Shown here one piece after another: positions 9,019 through 16,477 of a stretch of DNA of 64,000 bases. The translations under genes were made by a program, and so were the position numbers. The DNA is taken from NCBI GenBank assembly GCA_964649415.1, contig CAZYSK010000021.1:17708-81707 (forward strand), in the 5' to 3' direction. The first letter of the stretch is position 1, and each line of letters starts with the position of its first letter. Source of the stretch: CAZYSK01 sp964649415 (GTDB lineage: Bacteria; Chloroflexota; Anaerolineae; B4-G1). The notes beneath the pieces were generated by a model that worked only from the letters and a program-made list of their open reading frames with translations, was not told the origin of the DNA and made no database searches.

Positions 9019-9609
9019 ATGGAAACTATACGTGCCTTCATCGCCATCCCCCTACCCGATCCGGTGCTGGACGGGCTGGCCGACCTTCAGCGGGAACTGA
9101 AGAAACGCGTCCCGCCCCGCAGCGTGCGCTGGGTGCGTCCCGCGGCTATCCACCTGACGCTCAAGTTCTTGGGCGACACGCCCACGGACAGACTGCCCGG
9201 CATCCGGCAGGCGCTGGCAGCCGTCGCCCGCCACGCCCCACCCTGCGTCTTCACCGTCGAGGGACTGGGCTGCTTCCCCAACCCCAGCCGCCCACGCGTC
9301 GTCTGGGTCGGGGTGCAGGAGCCGACGGGGCGCTTGGCAGCGCTCCAGGGCGCAGTCGAGGAGGTGATGGACCCCCTCGGCTACCCGCCCGAGAGGCGAG
9401 GCTTCACGCCGCATCTCACACTGGGGCGCGTGCACCGCAAAGCCGCCCGCAACGACGCGGCACGGGTCGGGGAGATCGTCGCCAGCACCCCGGTGGGTGT
9501 GCTGGCCGAGGTCCCCGCCGCTGGCTTCGCGATCATCCGCAGCGTGCTTAAACCCGACGGCGCCGAATACAGCGTGCAGGCGGAGTTTCCGCTGCACGCA
9601 GCGAACTGA
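9019..9609 (+). CDS. thpR: RNA 2',3'-cyclic phosphodiesterase (LigT/ThpR family)
   Basis: 196 residues, the usual 2H-phosphoesterase length. Hydrolyses 2',3'-cyclic phosphate ends on RNA. Both catalytic HxTx motifs are present: HLTLKF at His45 and HLTLGR near residue 132. The N-terminal RAFIAIPLP and the internal FTVEGLGCFPNPSRPRVVWVGV are typical. It is followed closely by an uncharacterised gene on the same strand, so the two may be co-transcribed. Confidence 0.93.
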   Translation: METIRAFIAIPLPDPVLDGLADLQRELKKRVPPRSVRWVRPAAIHLTLKFLGDTPTDRLPGIRQALAAVARHAPPCVFTVEGLGCFPNPSRPRVVWVGVQEPTGRLAALQGAVEEVMDPLGYPPERRGFTPHLTLGRVHRKAARNDAARVGEIVASTPVGVLAEVPAAGFAIIRSVLKPDGAEYSVQAEFPLHAAN

Positions 9610-9655
9610 GCCGATCACAATCATCAAGGGAGTATTCAGAACAACCGAAACCCGT

Positions 9656-10093
9656 ATGGTCATAGACATGCTACGCCGCTTGCGGCACAAGAAGACGAAG
9701 GTTAAGCTCACTGTTGACGACGAAGGCACGACCGTGGAACGCGAGATGGCGGCCTTGAACGCGGTCCCTGGATGGGGCGAGGCCGACGTGCCCGAGGGCC
9801 TGAGCAAAGAGGATATGCTCGCCCGCAGTCTGGACATCGCGTTGGGCCTCCTGTGCCATAGCCGCGCGATGATGGCCGCAGATCTGGCGAACACCGTGAC
9901 CGAGATCTGGAAGGTGCAGGCCAACTATACCTACAAGGACTTCATCCAGGCCGCTGAGGAGGACCCCCGTTTCCAGGTGTCACTCGGCCAGCTCATCGCC
10001 CTGGCCGACGAAGCAGACCCCTGGGACGTCGTGATGGAGCGGATTGAGATGGAAGAGGCCAGGATCAACGGCCAGCAGGGATGCAAATACTGA
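9656..10093 (+). CDS. Conserved hypothetical protein
   Basis: About 145 residues, basic at the N-terminus (MLRRLRHKKTKVKLTVDDEG) and then acidic and helical. No catalytic motif or membrane segment is seen and I do not recognise the family. ATG 9656 or 9668 are both possible; no good ribosome site is adjacent. Its last 13 bases overlap the start of the following LOG-like gene, suggesting translational coupling. Confidence 0.7.
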   Translation: MVIDMLRRLRHKKTKVKLTVDDEGTTVEREMAALNAVPGWGEADVPEGLSKEDMLARSLDIALGLLCHSRAMMAADLANTVTEIWKVQANYTYKDFIQAAEEDPRFQVSLGQLIALADEADPWDVVMERIEMEEARINGQQGCKY

Positions 10094-10593
10094 AGACGTC
10101 GCAACGTTCTAGCCCCGAACTCATCATCGGCGTCATCGGTGGTTCTGCGCCGACGCCCGCGGAGGCCACAGCGGCCGAGGCGGTGGGCCGGGCGCTGGCC
10201 GAGGCGCACGCGGTGCTGATCTGCGGCGGTCGCGGTGGGGTGATGGAAGCCGCCTGCCGGGGCGCGAAGTCCGCCGGAGGCCTGACGATCGGCGTCCTCC
10301 CCGGCAGCCGCCGTGCGGGCGCAAACCCCTACGTGGACATCCCCATCGTCACCGGGCTCGGCGAGGCGCGCAACGCGGTAATCGCGCGCACCGCTCAGGC
10401 AGTGATCGCCGTCGGCGGGAGTTACGGCACGCTGAGCGAGATTGCCTTTGCACTGGCTTTTGGCGTGCCGGTCGTGGGGATAGGGACGTGGCAGGTCGAG
10501 CGCGATGGTCACCCACCCGCCCCCATCGTCACCGCCGCCACGCCGGAGGAAGCGGTCCAACAGGCGCTGTCGCTGGCACGCCGGCGTGCGTGA
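10081..10593 (+). CDS. LOG-like Rossmann protein (TIGR00725 family)
   Basis: 170 residues of the SLOG/LOG-like fold. Motifs: IGVIGGSAPTPAE at the N-terminus, LICGGRGGVMEAACRGAKSAGG in the middle, and VIAVGGSYGTLSEIAFAL, which corresponds to the PGGxGTxxE signature of LOG proteins. Family members bind nucleotides or related ligands (cytokinin riboside phosphate hydrolases, Moco carrier proteins); the ligand here is unknown. Its start overlaps the preceding gene by 13 bases. Confidence 0.83.
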   Translation: MQILKTSQRSSPELIIGVIGGSAPTPAEATAAEAVGRALAEAHAVLICGGRGGVMEAACRGAKSAGGLTIGVLPGSRRAGANPYVDIPIVTGLGEARNAVIARTAQAVIAVGGSYGTLSEIAFALAFGVPVVGIGTWQVERDGHPPAPIVTAATPEEAVQQALSLARRRA

Positions 10594-10626
10594 CACCGCC
10601 GTCCAACCATCGCCGGTGCCGCCCGC

Positions 10627-11913
10627 TCAGGGCAGCGGCGGCTGCCCGTGCCCCCGGTCGACATTCCTGCCAGGCAACAGACGCATCGCTGCGAGCCCGG
10701 CCAATCCGAATATGCCCGCCGCGACGAGGAAGGGCACGCGCAACCCCAGCCAGGCAGCCAACAGGCTGCCCATCATAGGCCCGATCGCGTTCGCTGTCGC
10801 CGTCACGCTGGTTTCCACGCCGTAGACTATCCCCTCCTGTCCCTCCGGCGACACCCGGGCCAGGAAAGCGCTCAGCGAGGTCAGGAGGCCTCCCATAGCC
10901 AACCCCGTCCCCGCCTGCAACAACAGCAGGGAAGTGGTCTCGGTGACGAAGTACTGGGGCACGTAACACGCGATCGAGACAAGCGCTGACGTCACCAGGA
11001 TGGCACGAGAACCCAGGCGGTCGCCCAGCCAACCCAGGCCCAACGCCCCCACCGCACCGGCCAGCGCGCCGGCACCGCTGATCAGCCCATTGATGGAGGC
11101 CACACGAGCACCGGGCGGGACGATCTCCTGCACGAACAACGGCAAGACGGGCACCATCAGCCGTGCCCCCAACCGCATCAGCAGATTCACCCCCAGCACA
11201 GCGAGCAACGACGGTAGACTCAGGATCGGCGATAGGTGGCCCCATACGCGCTGCCGCAGCGTCAACTCGTGCGCACGGGCCGACGTGCGCTCGCGCCCAG
11301 ACGGCACGCCGCGCCGAAACGGATCCTCGACCAGGGCCAGCACGCCCAGGCCGGCCACGAACAATAGCGCACCGGTGGTCCAGAAAGCCGCCCGATAGCC
11401 GAGACTGTCGGCCACCAGGCCGCCCAGCAGCGGCCCGACAGAGGCTCCCATGTAGATAGCCACCTGGAGCAAGCCCAGTGCAAAGCCTGCGCGCTTGCGG
11501 GGCGTGGTCGTGGCGACGAGCGCGTTTGCTGCAGTGATCGTCCCAGTCAGGCCACCCTGCGCCATGCGCAGAAGCGCCAACTGCGGCGCGTTCGTTGCCA
11601 GACCCATCAGACCGATCAGCACAGCCCCGGCGAACATGGCGCGCTCGACCATGAGCTTGCGACCGTAGCGATCACCCAATGCCCCCCAGATCGGCCCCAA
11701 GATCCCCATCATCACCGAGTGGCCGAAGAACATGAGCCCGGCCCAGATCCTGGTCGCGCGCTCACCCGCCACGCCCAACTCCGAGAGATACAGCGGCAAG
11801 AGAGGCATCACGACGGTGAAGCCGGCAATGGCGATCAGTTCGGCGAACCATATCACCGCCAGGTTGCGGCGCCAGGACACAGATGGCTTGGATGGTGCAG
11901 TAGGGTTGGACAT
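10627..11913 (-). CDS. MFS transporter
   Basis: About 428 residues with 12 predicted membrane segments, beginning with WRRNLAVIWFAELIAIAGFTVVMPLLPLYL. The MFS motif A-like loop GPIWGALGDRYGRKLMVERA lies between helices 2 and 3, and a second copy (LGWLGDRLGSRAI) follows in the C-terminal half. It resembles drug-efflux or multidrug MFS proteins, but no substrate can be assigned. The start at 11913 (MSNPTAPS) is favoured because a promoter lies just upstream; longer readings would run through that promoter. Convergent with the LOG-like gene and divergent from the MoxR gene. Confidence 0.88.
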   Translation of the reverse strand: MSNPTAPSKPSVSWRRNLAVIWFAELIAIAGFTVVMPLLPLYLSELGVAGERATRIWAGLMFFGHSVMMGILGPIWGALGDRYGRKLMVERAMFAGAVLIGLMGLATNAPQLALLRMAQGGLTGTITAANALVATTTPRKRAGFALGLLQVAIYMGASVGPLLGGLVADSLGYRAAFWTTGALLFVAGLGVLALVEDPFRRGVPSGRERTSARAHELTLRQRVWGHLSPILSLPSLLAVLGVNLLMRLGARLMVPVLPLFVQEIVPPGARVASINGLISGAGALAGAVGALGLGWLGDRLGSRAILVTSALVSIACYVPQYFVTETTSLLLLQAGTGLAMGGLLTSLSAFLARVSPEGQEGIVYGVETSVTATANAIGPMMGSLLAAWLGLRVPFLVAAGIFGLAGLAAMRLLPGRNVDRGHGQPPLP

Positions 11914-11953
11914 AGCGGCGTCAAGTACTCCTGTGCATACCAGATAGGTGTGG

Positions 11954-11981
11954 ATTATACGCTGCTGTCCCCGATAGTCAA
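11954..11981 (-). promoter_or_regulatory. Promoter of the MFS gene
   Basis: On the minus strand TTGACT (11981-11976), a 16-base spacer and TATAAT (11959-11954). It lies 41 bases upstream of the chosen start and supports that start. Confidence 0.7.
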
Positions 11982-12005
11982 CCGGTGGACGCCAACGCCG
12001 TGCAT

Positions 12006-12034
12006 TTGGCGCATAGCGCAAAGACGGATATAAT
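12006..12034 (+). promoter_or_regulatory. Promoter of the MoxR/DUF58 operon
   Basis: TTGGCG (12006-12011), a 17-base spacer and TATAAT (12029-12034), followed 42 bases later by the ATG at 12076. Confidence 0.75.
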
Positions 12035-12075
12035 TGAAGTATCAGGCGCAAAGCTCACAGAGCAAGGAGACTTCC

Positions 12076-13029
12076 ATGGACGAAGTACGCGCAGTGACCG
12101 ACCAGCTCGTCAAGAACATCGAGCGCGTCATCATCGGCAAGCGAGATGCGATCGAGCTCATCCTCGTCGGATTGCTCTCGCAGGGCCACATCCTGATCGA
12201 GGACGTGCCCGGGGTGGGCAAGACGATGCTGGCCCGCGCGCTGGCCAAGTCCCTCGGATGTACGTTCCGGCGCATCCAGTTCACGCCCGACATGCTGCCC
12301 TCCGACGTCACCGGCGTGTCCATCTTCAACCAGAAAGCGCACGAGTTCGAGTTTCGGCCAGGCCCTATCATGGCCCAGATCGTCCTCACCGACGAGATCA
12401 ATCGGGCCACACCCAAGACCCAGGCCGCCCTCTTGGAGGCCATGCAGGAGCTGCAAGTGACTGTGGACGGAGTCACCCATCCCCTGCCGCACCCCTTCCT
12501 CGTCATGGCGACTCAGAACCCCATCGAGTACGAGGGCACCTTCCCCTTGCCCGAGGCCCAACTGGACCGCTTCCTGATGCGCATCCGGCTGGGCTACCCC
12601 GGCCCCAGCGACGAAATCGCCGTGCTCGACTCACAGCAATACGTGCACCCGTTGACGAAGACTGAGCAAGTGATCGGTAGCGAAGCCCTTACCCAGGCTC
12701 AGGAGAAACTGAAGACCGTCTACGTGGACCTGTTGGTCAAGCGCTACATCGTGGACATCGTCACGCGCACACGCCGTCACCCCGACATCTATCTCGGAGC
12801 CAGCCCCCGGGGTTCGCTGGCCCTCTACCGCACGGGACAGACCCGTGCGGCGATGTTGGGGCGCGACTACGTGATCCCCGACGACATCAAGGCCATGACG
12901 AAGCCCACGCTGGCACACCGGCTGATCGTCAGCCCGTCGGCACGCCTCCGGGACGTCACCGGCGAGGCCGTGGTATCGGAGATCCTGTCCGATCTGCCCG
13001 TGCCGGGCGCACACGTGCGGCCGCGCTAG
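12076..13029 (+). CDS. MoxR-family AAA+ ATPase
   Basis: 317 residues, the usual MoxR size. Walker A is GVGKTMLARALAKSL near residue 45, Walker B is IVLTDEINRATPKTQAALLEAMQE near 105, and sensor 1 is FLVMATQNPIEYEGTFPLPEAQLDRFLMR. MoxR ATPases act as chaperones that mature or activate protein complexes, usually with a DUF58/VWA partner encoded next to them, as here 17 bases downstream. AAGGAGA precedes the ATG. The client of this pair is unknown. Confidence 0.95.
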   Translation: MDEVRAVTDQLVKNIERVIIGKRDAIELILVGLLSQGHILIEDVPGVGKTMLARALAKSLGCTFRRIQFTPDMLPSDVTGVSIFNQKAHEFEFRPGPIMAQIVLTDEINRATPKTQAALLEAMQELQVTVDGVTHPLPHPFLVMATQNPIEYEGTFPLPEAQLDRFLMRIRLGYPGPSDEIAVLDSQQYVHPLTKTEQVIGSEALTQAQEKLKTVYVDLLVKRYIVDIVTRTRRHPDIYLGASPRGSLALYRTGQTRAAMLGRDYVIPDDIKAMTKPTLAHRLIVSPSARLRDVTGEAVVSEILSDLPVPGAHVRPR

Positions 13030-13046
13030 GCGGACTGGGGCGAGCG

Positions 13047-14369
13047 ATGCAGGCAACGCGACGCGCGTGGGGGGTGTTGGCCCTCGGGTTGGCGTCCGTG
13101 GTCGCGGCCCTGGTCACCGGTCGCGACCTGTACTACCACCTGATTTACCTCCTGACAGCCGTGCTCCTCTCGTCGGGCCTGTGGGCCTGGGCAGCCACGC
13201 ACGGGCTGCACCTCAGTCGCTACACCCGCAGCACGCGCGCACAGGTGGGCCACCCGCTGATGGAGCGCTTCTCACTGCGCAACAGCACATGGCTGCCCAA
13301 ACTGTGGGTCGCGATTTACGACGACTCCGACGTGCCAGGTCACCGCACCAGCCGGGTCATCTACAAGCTAGGACCGCACCAGGAGCGCGTGTGGACGGTG
13401 CGCACCCTGTGTGAGCGGCGCGGCCGCTTCCGCCTGGGCCCGGTGAGCGTCTCCGGCGGCGATCCCTTAGGGCTGTTCGAGTTCCGGCGCGAGTTCCCTC
13501 AGACCAGCAGCATCGTGGTCTACCCGGCTACCGTCCCGATACGCGACTTCCCGCAGCGCATGGGCTACCTGCCGGGTGGAGACGCGCTGCGTCGCCGCAC
13601 GTACCACGTCACGACCAACGCCGCCGGCGTGCGCGAGTACGTCCCCGGCGACAGTTTCAACCGCATTCACTGGCCGTCGACGGCCCGCAAGAACCGCCTC
13701 ATCGTCAAGGAGTTCGAACTGGATCCGCTCGCGGACGTCTGGATCCTGCTCGACATGGCGGAATCCGTGCACTTCAGAGAACCCGTGGATGAGGTGGACC
13801 TGGCGATTCGAGAGCAGGAGCCGTGGCAGATCCGCGCCAGGCGGCTCCAACTGGAGCCCAGCACCGAGGAGTACGCCGTTACCGCGGCGGCGTCGGTGGC
13901 GGAGTTCTTCATCCGCCGCGGGCGGGCCGTGGGTCTGATCGCCTACGGCCAGCGGCGCGAGGTGATCCAGGCTGACCGGGATGAGCGCCAACTGGGCAAG
14001 ATCCTGGACGCGATGGCCGTGCTGCGGGCGGCGGGCGACATGCCCTTCAGCCAGGTGCTGAGCGCGGAATGCGGTCGTTTGACGCGCGGCACCATCGTGA
14101 TCGCCATCAGCCCGTCGGTGCACGAGGAGTGGGCCAGGACGACGCTCTCCATCGACCGCGCGGGGCTCCGCATGGTCGCCATTCTGGTGGACGCGGCCGG
14201 CTTCGGTGGACCCGAGGGGGCAAGCCTGCTCAAGGAGCAATTGCTGTCCACCGGCACGCCCGCCATCCTCCTGCGCCAGGGCGATTCAATCAGGGACGTG
14301 CTCAGCTCCGTCCCGCGGCCGCGGAACGCGCCGGTGCTGCCTGCCGTCTACACTACTCCCGACGCCTGA
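13047..14369 (+). CDS. DUF58 domain-containing membrane protein
   Basis: 440 residues. Two adjacent membrane segments at residues 8-50, then a beta-rich region, then the DUF58 core with REYVPGDSFNRIHWPSTARKNRLIVKEFE (about 190-222). A VWA-like part follows (ADVWILLDMAESV at about 227-240). This is the standard partner of the MoxR ATPase encoded just upstream. The C-terminal 17 bases overlap the end of the convergent TVP38 gene. Confidence 0.92.
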   Translation: MQATRRAWGVLALGLASVVAALVTGRDLYYHLIYLLTAVLLSSGLWAWAATHGLHLSRYTRSTRAQVGHPLMERFSLRNSTWLPKLWVAIYDDSDVPGHRTSRVIYKLGPHQERVWTVRTLCERRGRFRLGPVSVSGGDPLGLFEFRREFPQTSSIVVYPATVPIRDFPQRMGYLPGGDALRRRTYHVTTNAAGVREYVPGDSFNRIHWPSTARKNRLIVKEFELDPLADVWILLDMAESVHFREPVDEVDLAIREQEPWQIRARRLQLEPSTEEYAVTAAASVAEFFIRRGRAVGLIAYGQRREVIQADRDERQLGKILDAMAVLRAAGDMPFSQVLSAECGRLTRGTIVIAISPSVHEEWARTTLSIDRAGLRMVAILVDAAGFGGPEGASLLKEQLLSTGTPAILLRQGDSIRDVLSSVPRPRNAPVLPAVYTTPDA

Positions 14370-15105
14370 CCGCCTCCCGGCGCGTCAGTCGCCGGATGGC
14401 ACGCACCATCAGGCGCTCCAGATGCGACTCGTAGCGCCACAGGCCCCACGCCAGCGCGATCGCTCCCCCGCCCAGCGGAACCCACGCCCACCACGGCAGG
14501 CGCGTCGCGTAGGCCCCTACCCAGCAGGAGACGAACACCCCCGGCAAGCGCGCCGGCGTGATCAGAAGCAGCATGCGCGGGATTGAGAGCGAGCTGAGAC
14601 CGACTAGGAAACAGGTAAGGTCGTCGGGGAGGAAGGGAAAGAGGAACACAAGGAAGAAGAACAACGGACCCCGGCGGCCCGCGACGCCATCCCAGCGCGC
14701 CAATCGCTCCGCGTCGACCAGTCGCTCGACCAGCGGGCGCCCAAACCAACGCCCCAGCGCCATCGCCAAAGCGGTCCCCAGCATCACCCCCGCCATGCTG
14801 TAGAGCGTGCCCAGCCAGACCCCGTAGAGGTAGCCGTTCACCATCCCCACCAACTGGCCCGGCAATGGGGCCAGCAGCACCTGGATCACGTTGAGCACGA
14901 CGGTAACCAAAGGTGCCCATGGGCCGAAGCCGGTCACCCATGCCTGGATGCGCGCCCGGTCGCCAAACAGGGCCCACAGCGGCTCGCGCCAGATCCACGC
15001 AGCCCCTCCGGCGCAGATGAGCAACAGTCCGGCGAGCAGCGCACGTACCACGACCCCGCCCTTTCCGCGCTTCCCTTCCCGACTACCGCGCTGAGGCCCG
15101 CTCAC
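14353..15105 (-). CDS. TVP38/TMEM64 (DedA-like) family membrane protein
   Basis: About 250 residues with 5-6 membrane segments. The SNARE-associated/VTT core is seen as LNVIQVLLAPLPGQLVGMVNGYLYGVWLGTLYSMAG and LGRWFGRPLVERLV. Related proteins are lipid scramblases or transporters of the DedA/VTT superfamily. The GTG start at 15105 follows GGAG eight bases upstream and gives a short polar N-terminus before the first helix. It lies 23 bases downstream of an MFS gene on the same strand and may be co-transcribed with it. Confidence 0.86.
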   Translation of the reverse strand: MSGPQRGSREGKRGKGGVVVRALLAGLLLICAGGAAWIWREPLWALFGDRARIQAWVTGFGPWAPLVTVVLNVIQVLLAPLPGQLVGMVNGYLYGVWLGTLYSMAGVMLGTALAMALGRWFGRPLVERLVDAERLARWDGVAGRRGPLFFFLVFLFPFLPDDLTCFLVGLSSLSIPRMLLLITPARLPGVFVSCWVGAYATRLPWWAWVPLGGGAIALAWGLWRYESHLERLMVRAIRRLTRREAVRRRE

Positions 15106-15128
15106 GGCCACATCTCCGCGAACACAGC

Positions 15129-16382
15129 TCACTCCAGTGGCCGCAACCCCAGGGCAAGCACAAACCCCACGCCCACGAGCGCAGACGTCAGGCCAAAAAG
15201 CGCAGTGTACGAGGTCGCCTCCAGCAGCCATCCGCCCGCAACCGGTGCCAGCGTGGTCACGCCCATGATCGTGTTGCTCAGGCCGACGTAGGCCGGGCGC
15301 ATGCCGTCGGGCGCGATCTCCAACAGGTAATCGAAGAAACCCAGCATCCACGTGCTGTTCAAGATACCGATCGCCACGTAGACGAAGGGATAGGCCCGGG
15401 CCAGCCAGCCGCCGCCTACCAGGTGCGCCACCAGGGCGAAGAGTGGTCCGAGCATGGCCGAGACGGATCCAATCCGGATCACCAGCCGTGCCCCCCAGCG
15501 CCCTCTGACCAGGCTCAGCAGGACGCTGGCGATCACGCCAGCGACCGTCTGGGCAATTACGAACTCGCCCACCACGCTCTCCGGCAGCCCCAGCACCTCG
15601 CTCGCGTGCCCCACGTAGAACGGCGTGGCTATGTCCACCAGGCCGACCAGTATGCGGGAGGCAGTCAGAACGAGGAAGGTGCTATCGGTGGACAGGAGCT
15701 TGAACCAGCCACCCTTGACCTGACTATCCGACTGAGAGCCCGTGCTCTCAGGGGCGGGCTCGCGGATGGCGAACAGAGCGACAAAAGACGGGATGAACAC
15801 GACACCAGCCAGCCCGAAGATGAGCGCGTAGTCGTTGGGGAAGGCAAAACGAGGGCTGTCCAGGATCAGCCCCATCAGCGCCCCCGCCCCGATCCCGAGC
15901 ACACCGCTGATGACCTGTCCCGCCCCGAAAAGCCGCGCCCGCCGCTTCGCCGGGACAGCCCGTGCCACGAGATCAAACCAGGCGACGCTGGACGTCCCGT
16001 CGCCTATGGAGAACAGCGCGATGGCGGCGAAGAACAGAGCCAACATCGCAGAGGGATAACGCGCCAGCCCGGCCCACAGAGCCAATCCAATCACCCAGAA
16101 CGCGGCCCGGCCCACCGTCCCGATAAGCAAACAAGGCTTCTTCCGCGGCTTGTCGTTGATCAAGCGGGCGACGGCCAGTTGGGGCAACAGCCAGCCCCCG
16201 CGAAAGATCGTGCTAGCCAATCCCACTACCGGCGCCGACGTGGTCAGTTGCCCGACGAAGGCAGGCAACACGCTGGTGGGATTGAAGAAGTTGAAGGCCA
16301 CTCCAAAGCAGACGTAGTCCACCAGGAAGGCCACGAAATTCCGGCGATAGTGGGGCGGGAATGTGTCGGGATTCTTGTTCAC
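15129..16382 (-). CDS. MFS transporter
   Basis: 417 residues with 12 predicted membrane helices; GTG start at 16382 with no clear ribosome site, so the start is uncertain. N-terminal part FVAFLVDYVCFGVAFNFFNPTSVLPAFV; cytoplasmic loop RLINDKPRKKPCLLIGTVGR between helices 2 and 3; a second half after a polar loop (EPAPESTGSQSDSQVKGG). It has the feel of the short, poorly characterised MFS proteins of Chloroflexota. Substrate unknown. Confidence 0.83.
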   Translation of the reverse strand: MNKNPDTFPPHYRRNFVAFLVDYVCFGVAFNFFNPTSVLPAFVGQLTTSAPVVGLASTIFRGGWLLPQLAVARLINDKPRKKPCLLIGTVGRAAFWVIGLALWAGLARYPSAMLALFFAAIALFSIGDGTSSVAWFDLVARAVPAKRRARLFGAGQVISGVLGIGAGALMGLILDSPRFAFPNDYALIFGLAGVVFIPSFVALFAIREPAPESTGSQSDSQVKGGWFKLLSTDSTFLVLTASRILVGLVDIATPFYVGHASEVLGLPESVVGEFVIAQTVAGVIASVLLSLVRGRWGARLVIRIGSVSAMLGPLFALVAHLVGGGWLARAYPFVYVAIGILNSTWMLGFFDYLLEIAPDGMRPAYVGLSNTIMGVTTLAPVAGGWLLEATSYTALFGLTSALVGVGFVLALGLRPLE

Positions 16383-16477
16383 GGCGTGAGTGTACCACGA
16401 AGTGGGGGGCCGTCAAGGAGGGAGGCAGGAGGCCAGAAGCAGGAAGGAGGAGACAGGAAAGGGGAGAAGGGCGGGAG
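16383..16477. other. Purine-rich low-complexity spacer
   Basis: Between the MFS start and the TPR gene end lies a run of AGGAGG/GGAAGG-like tracts on the plus strand. No gene is seen. Confidence 0.5.

Noticed and set aside
14353..14369. Overlap of the DUF58 and TVP38 gene ends as a regulatory antisense feature
   Set aside because: A 17-base convergent overlap is common in compact genomes and has no other support.
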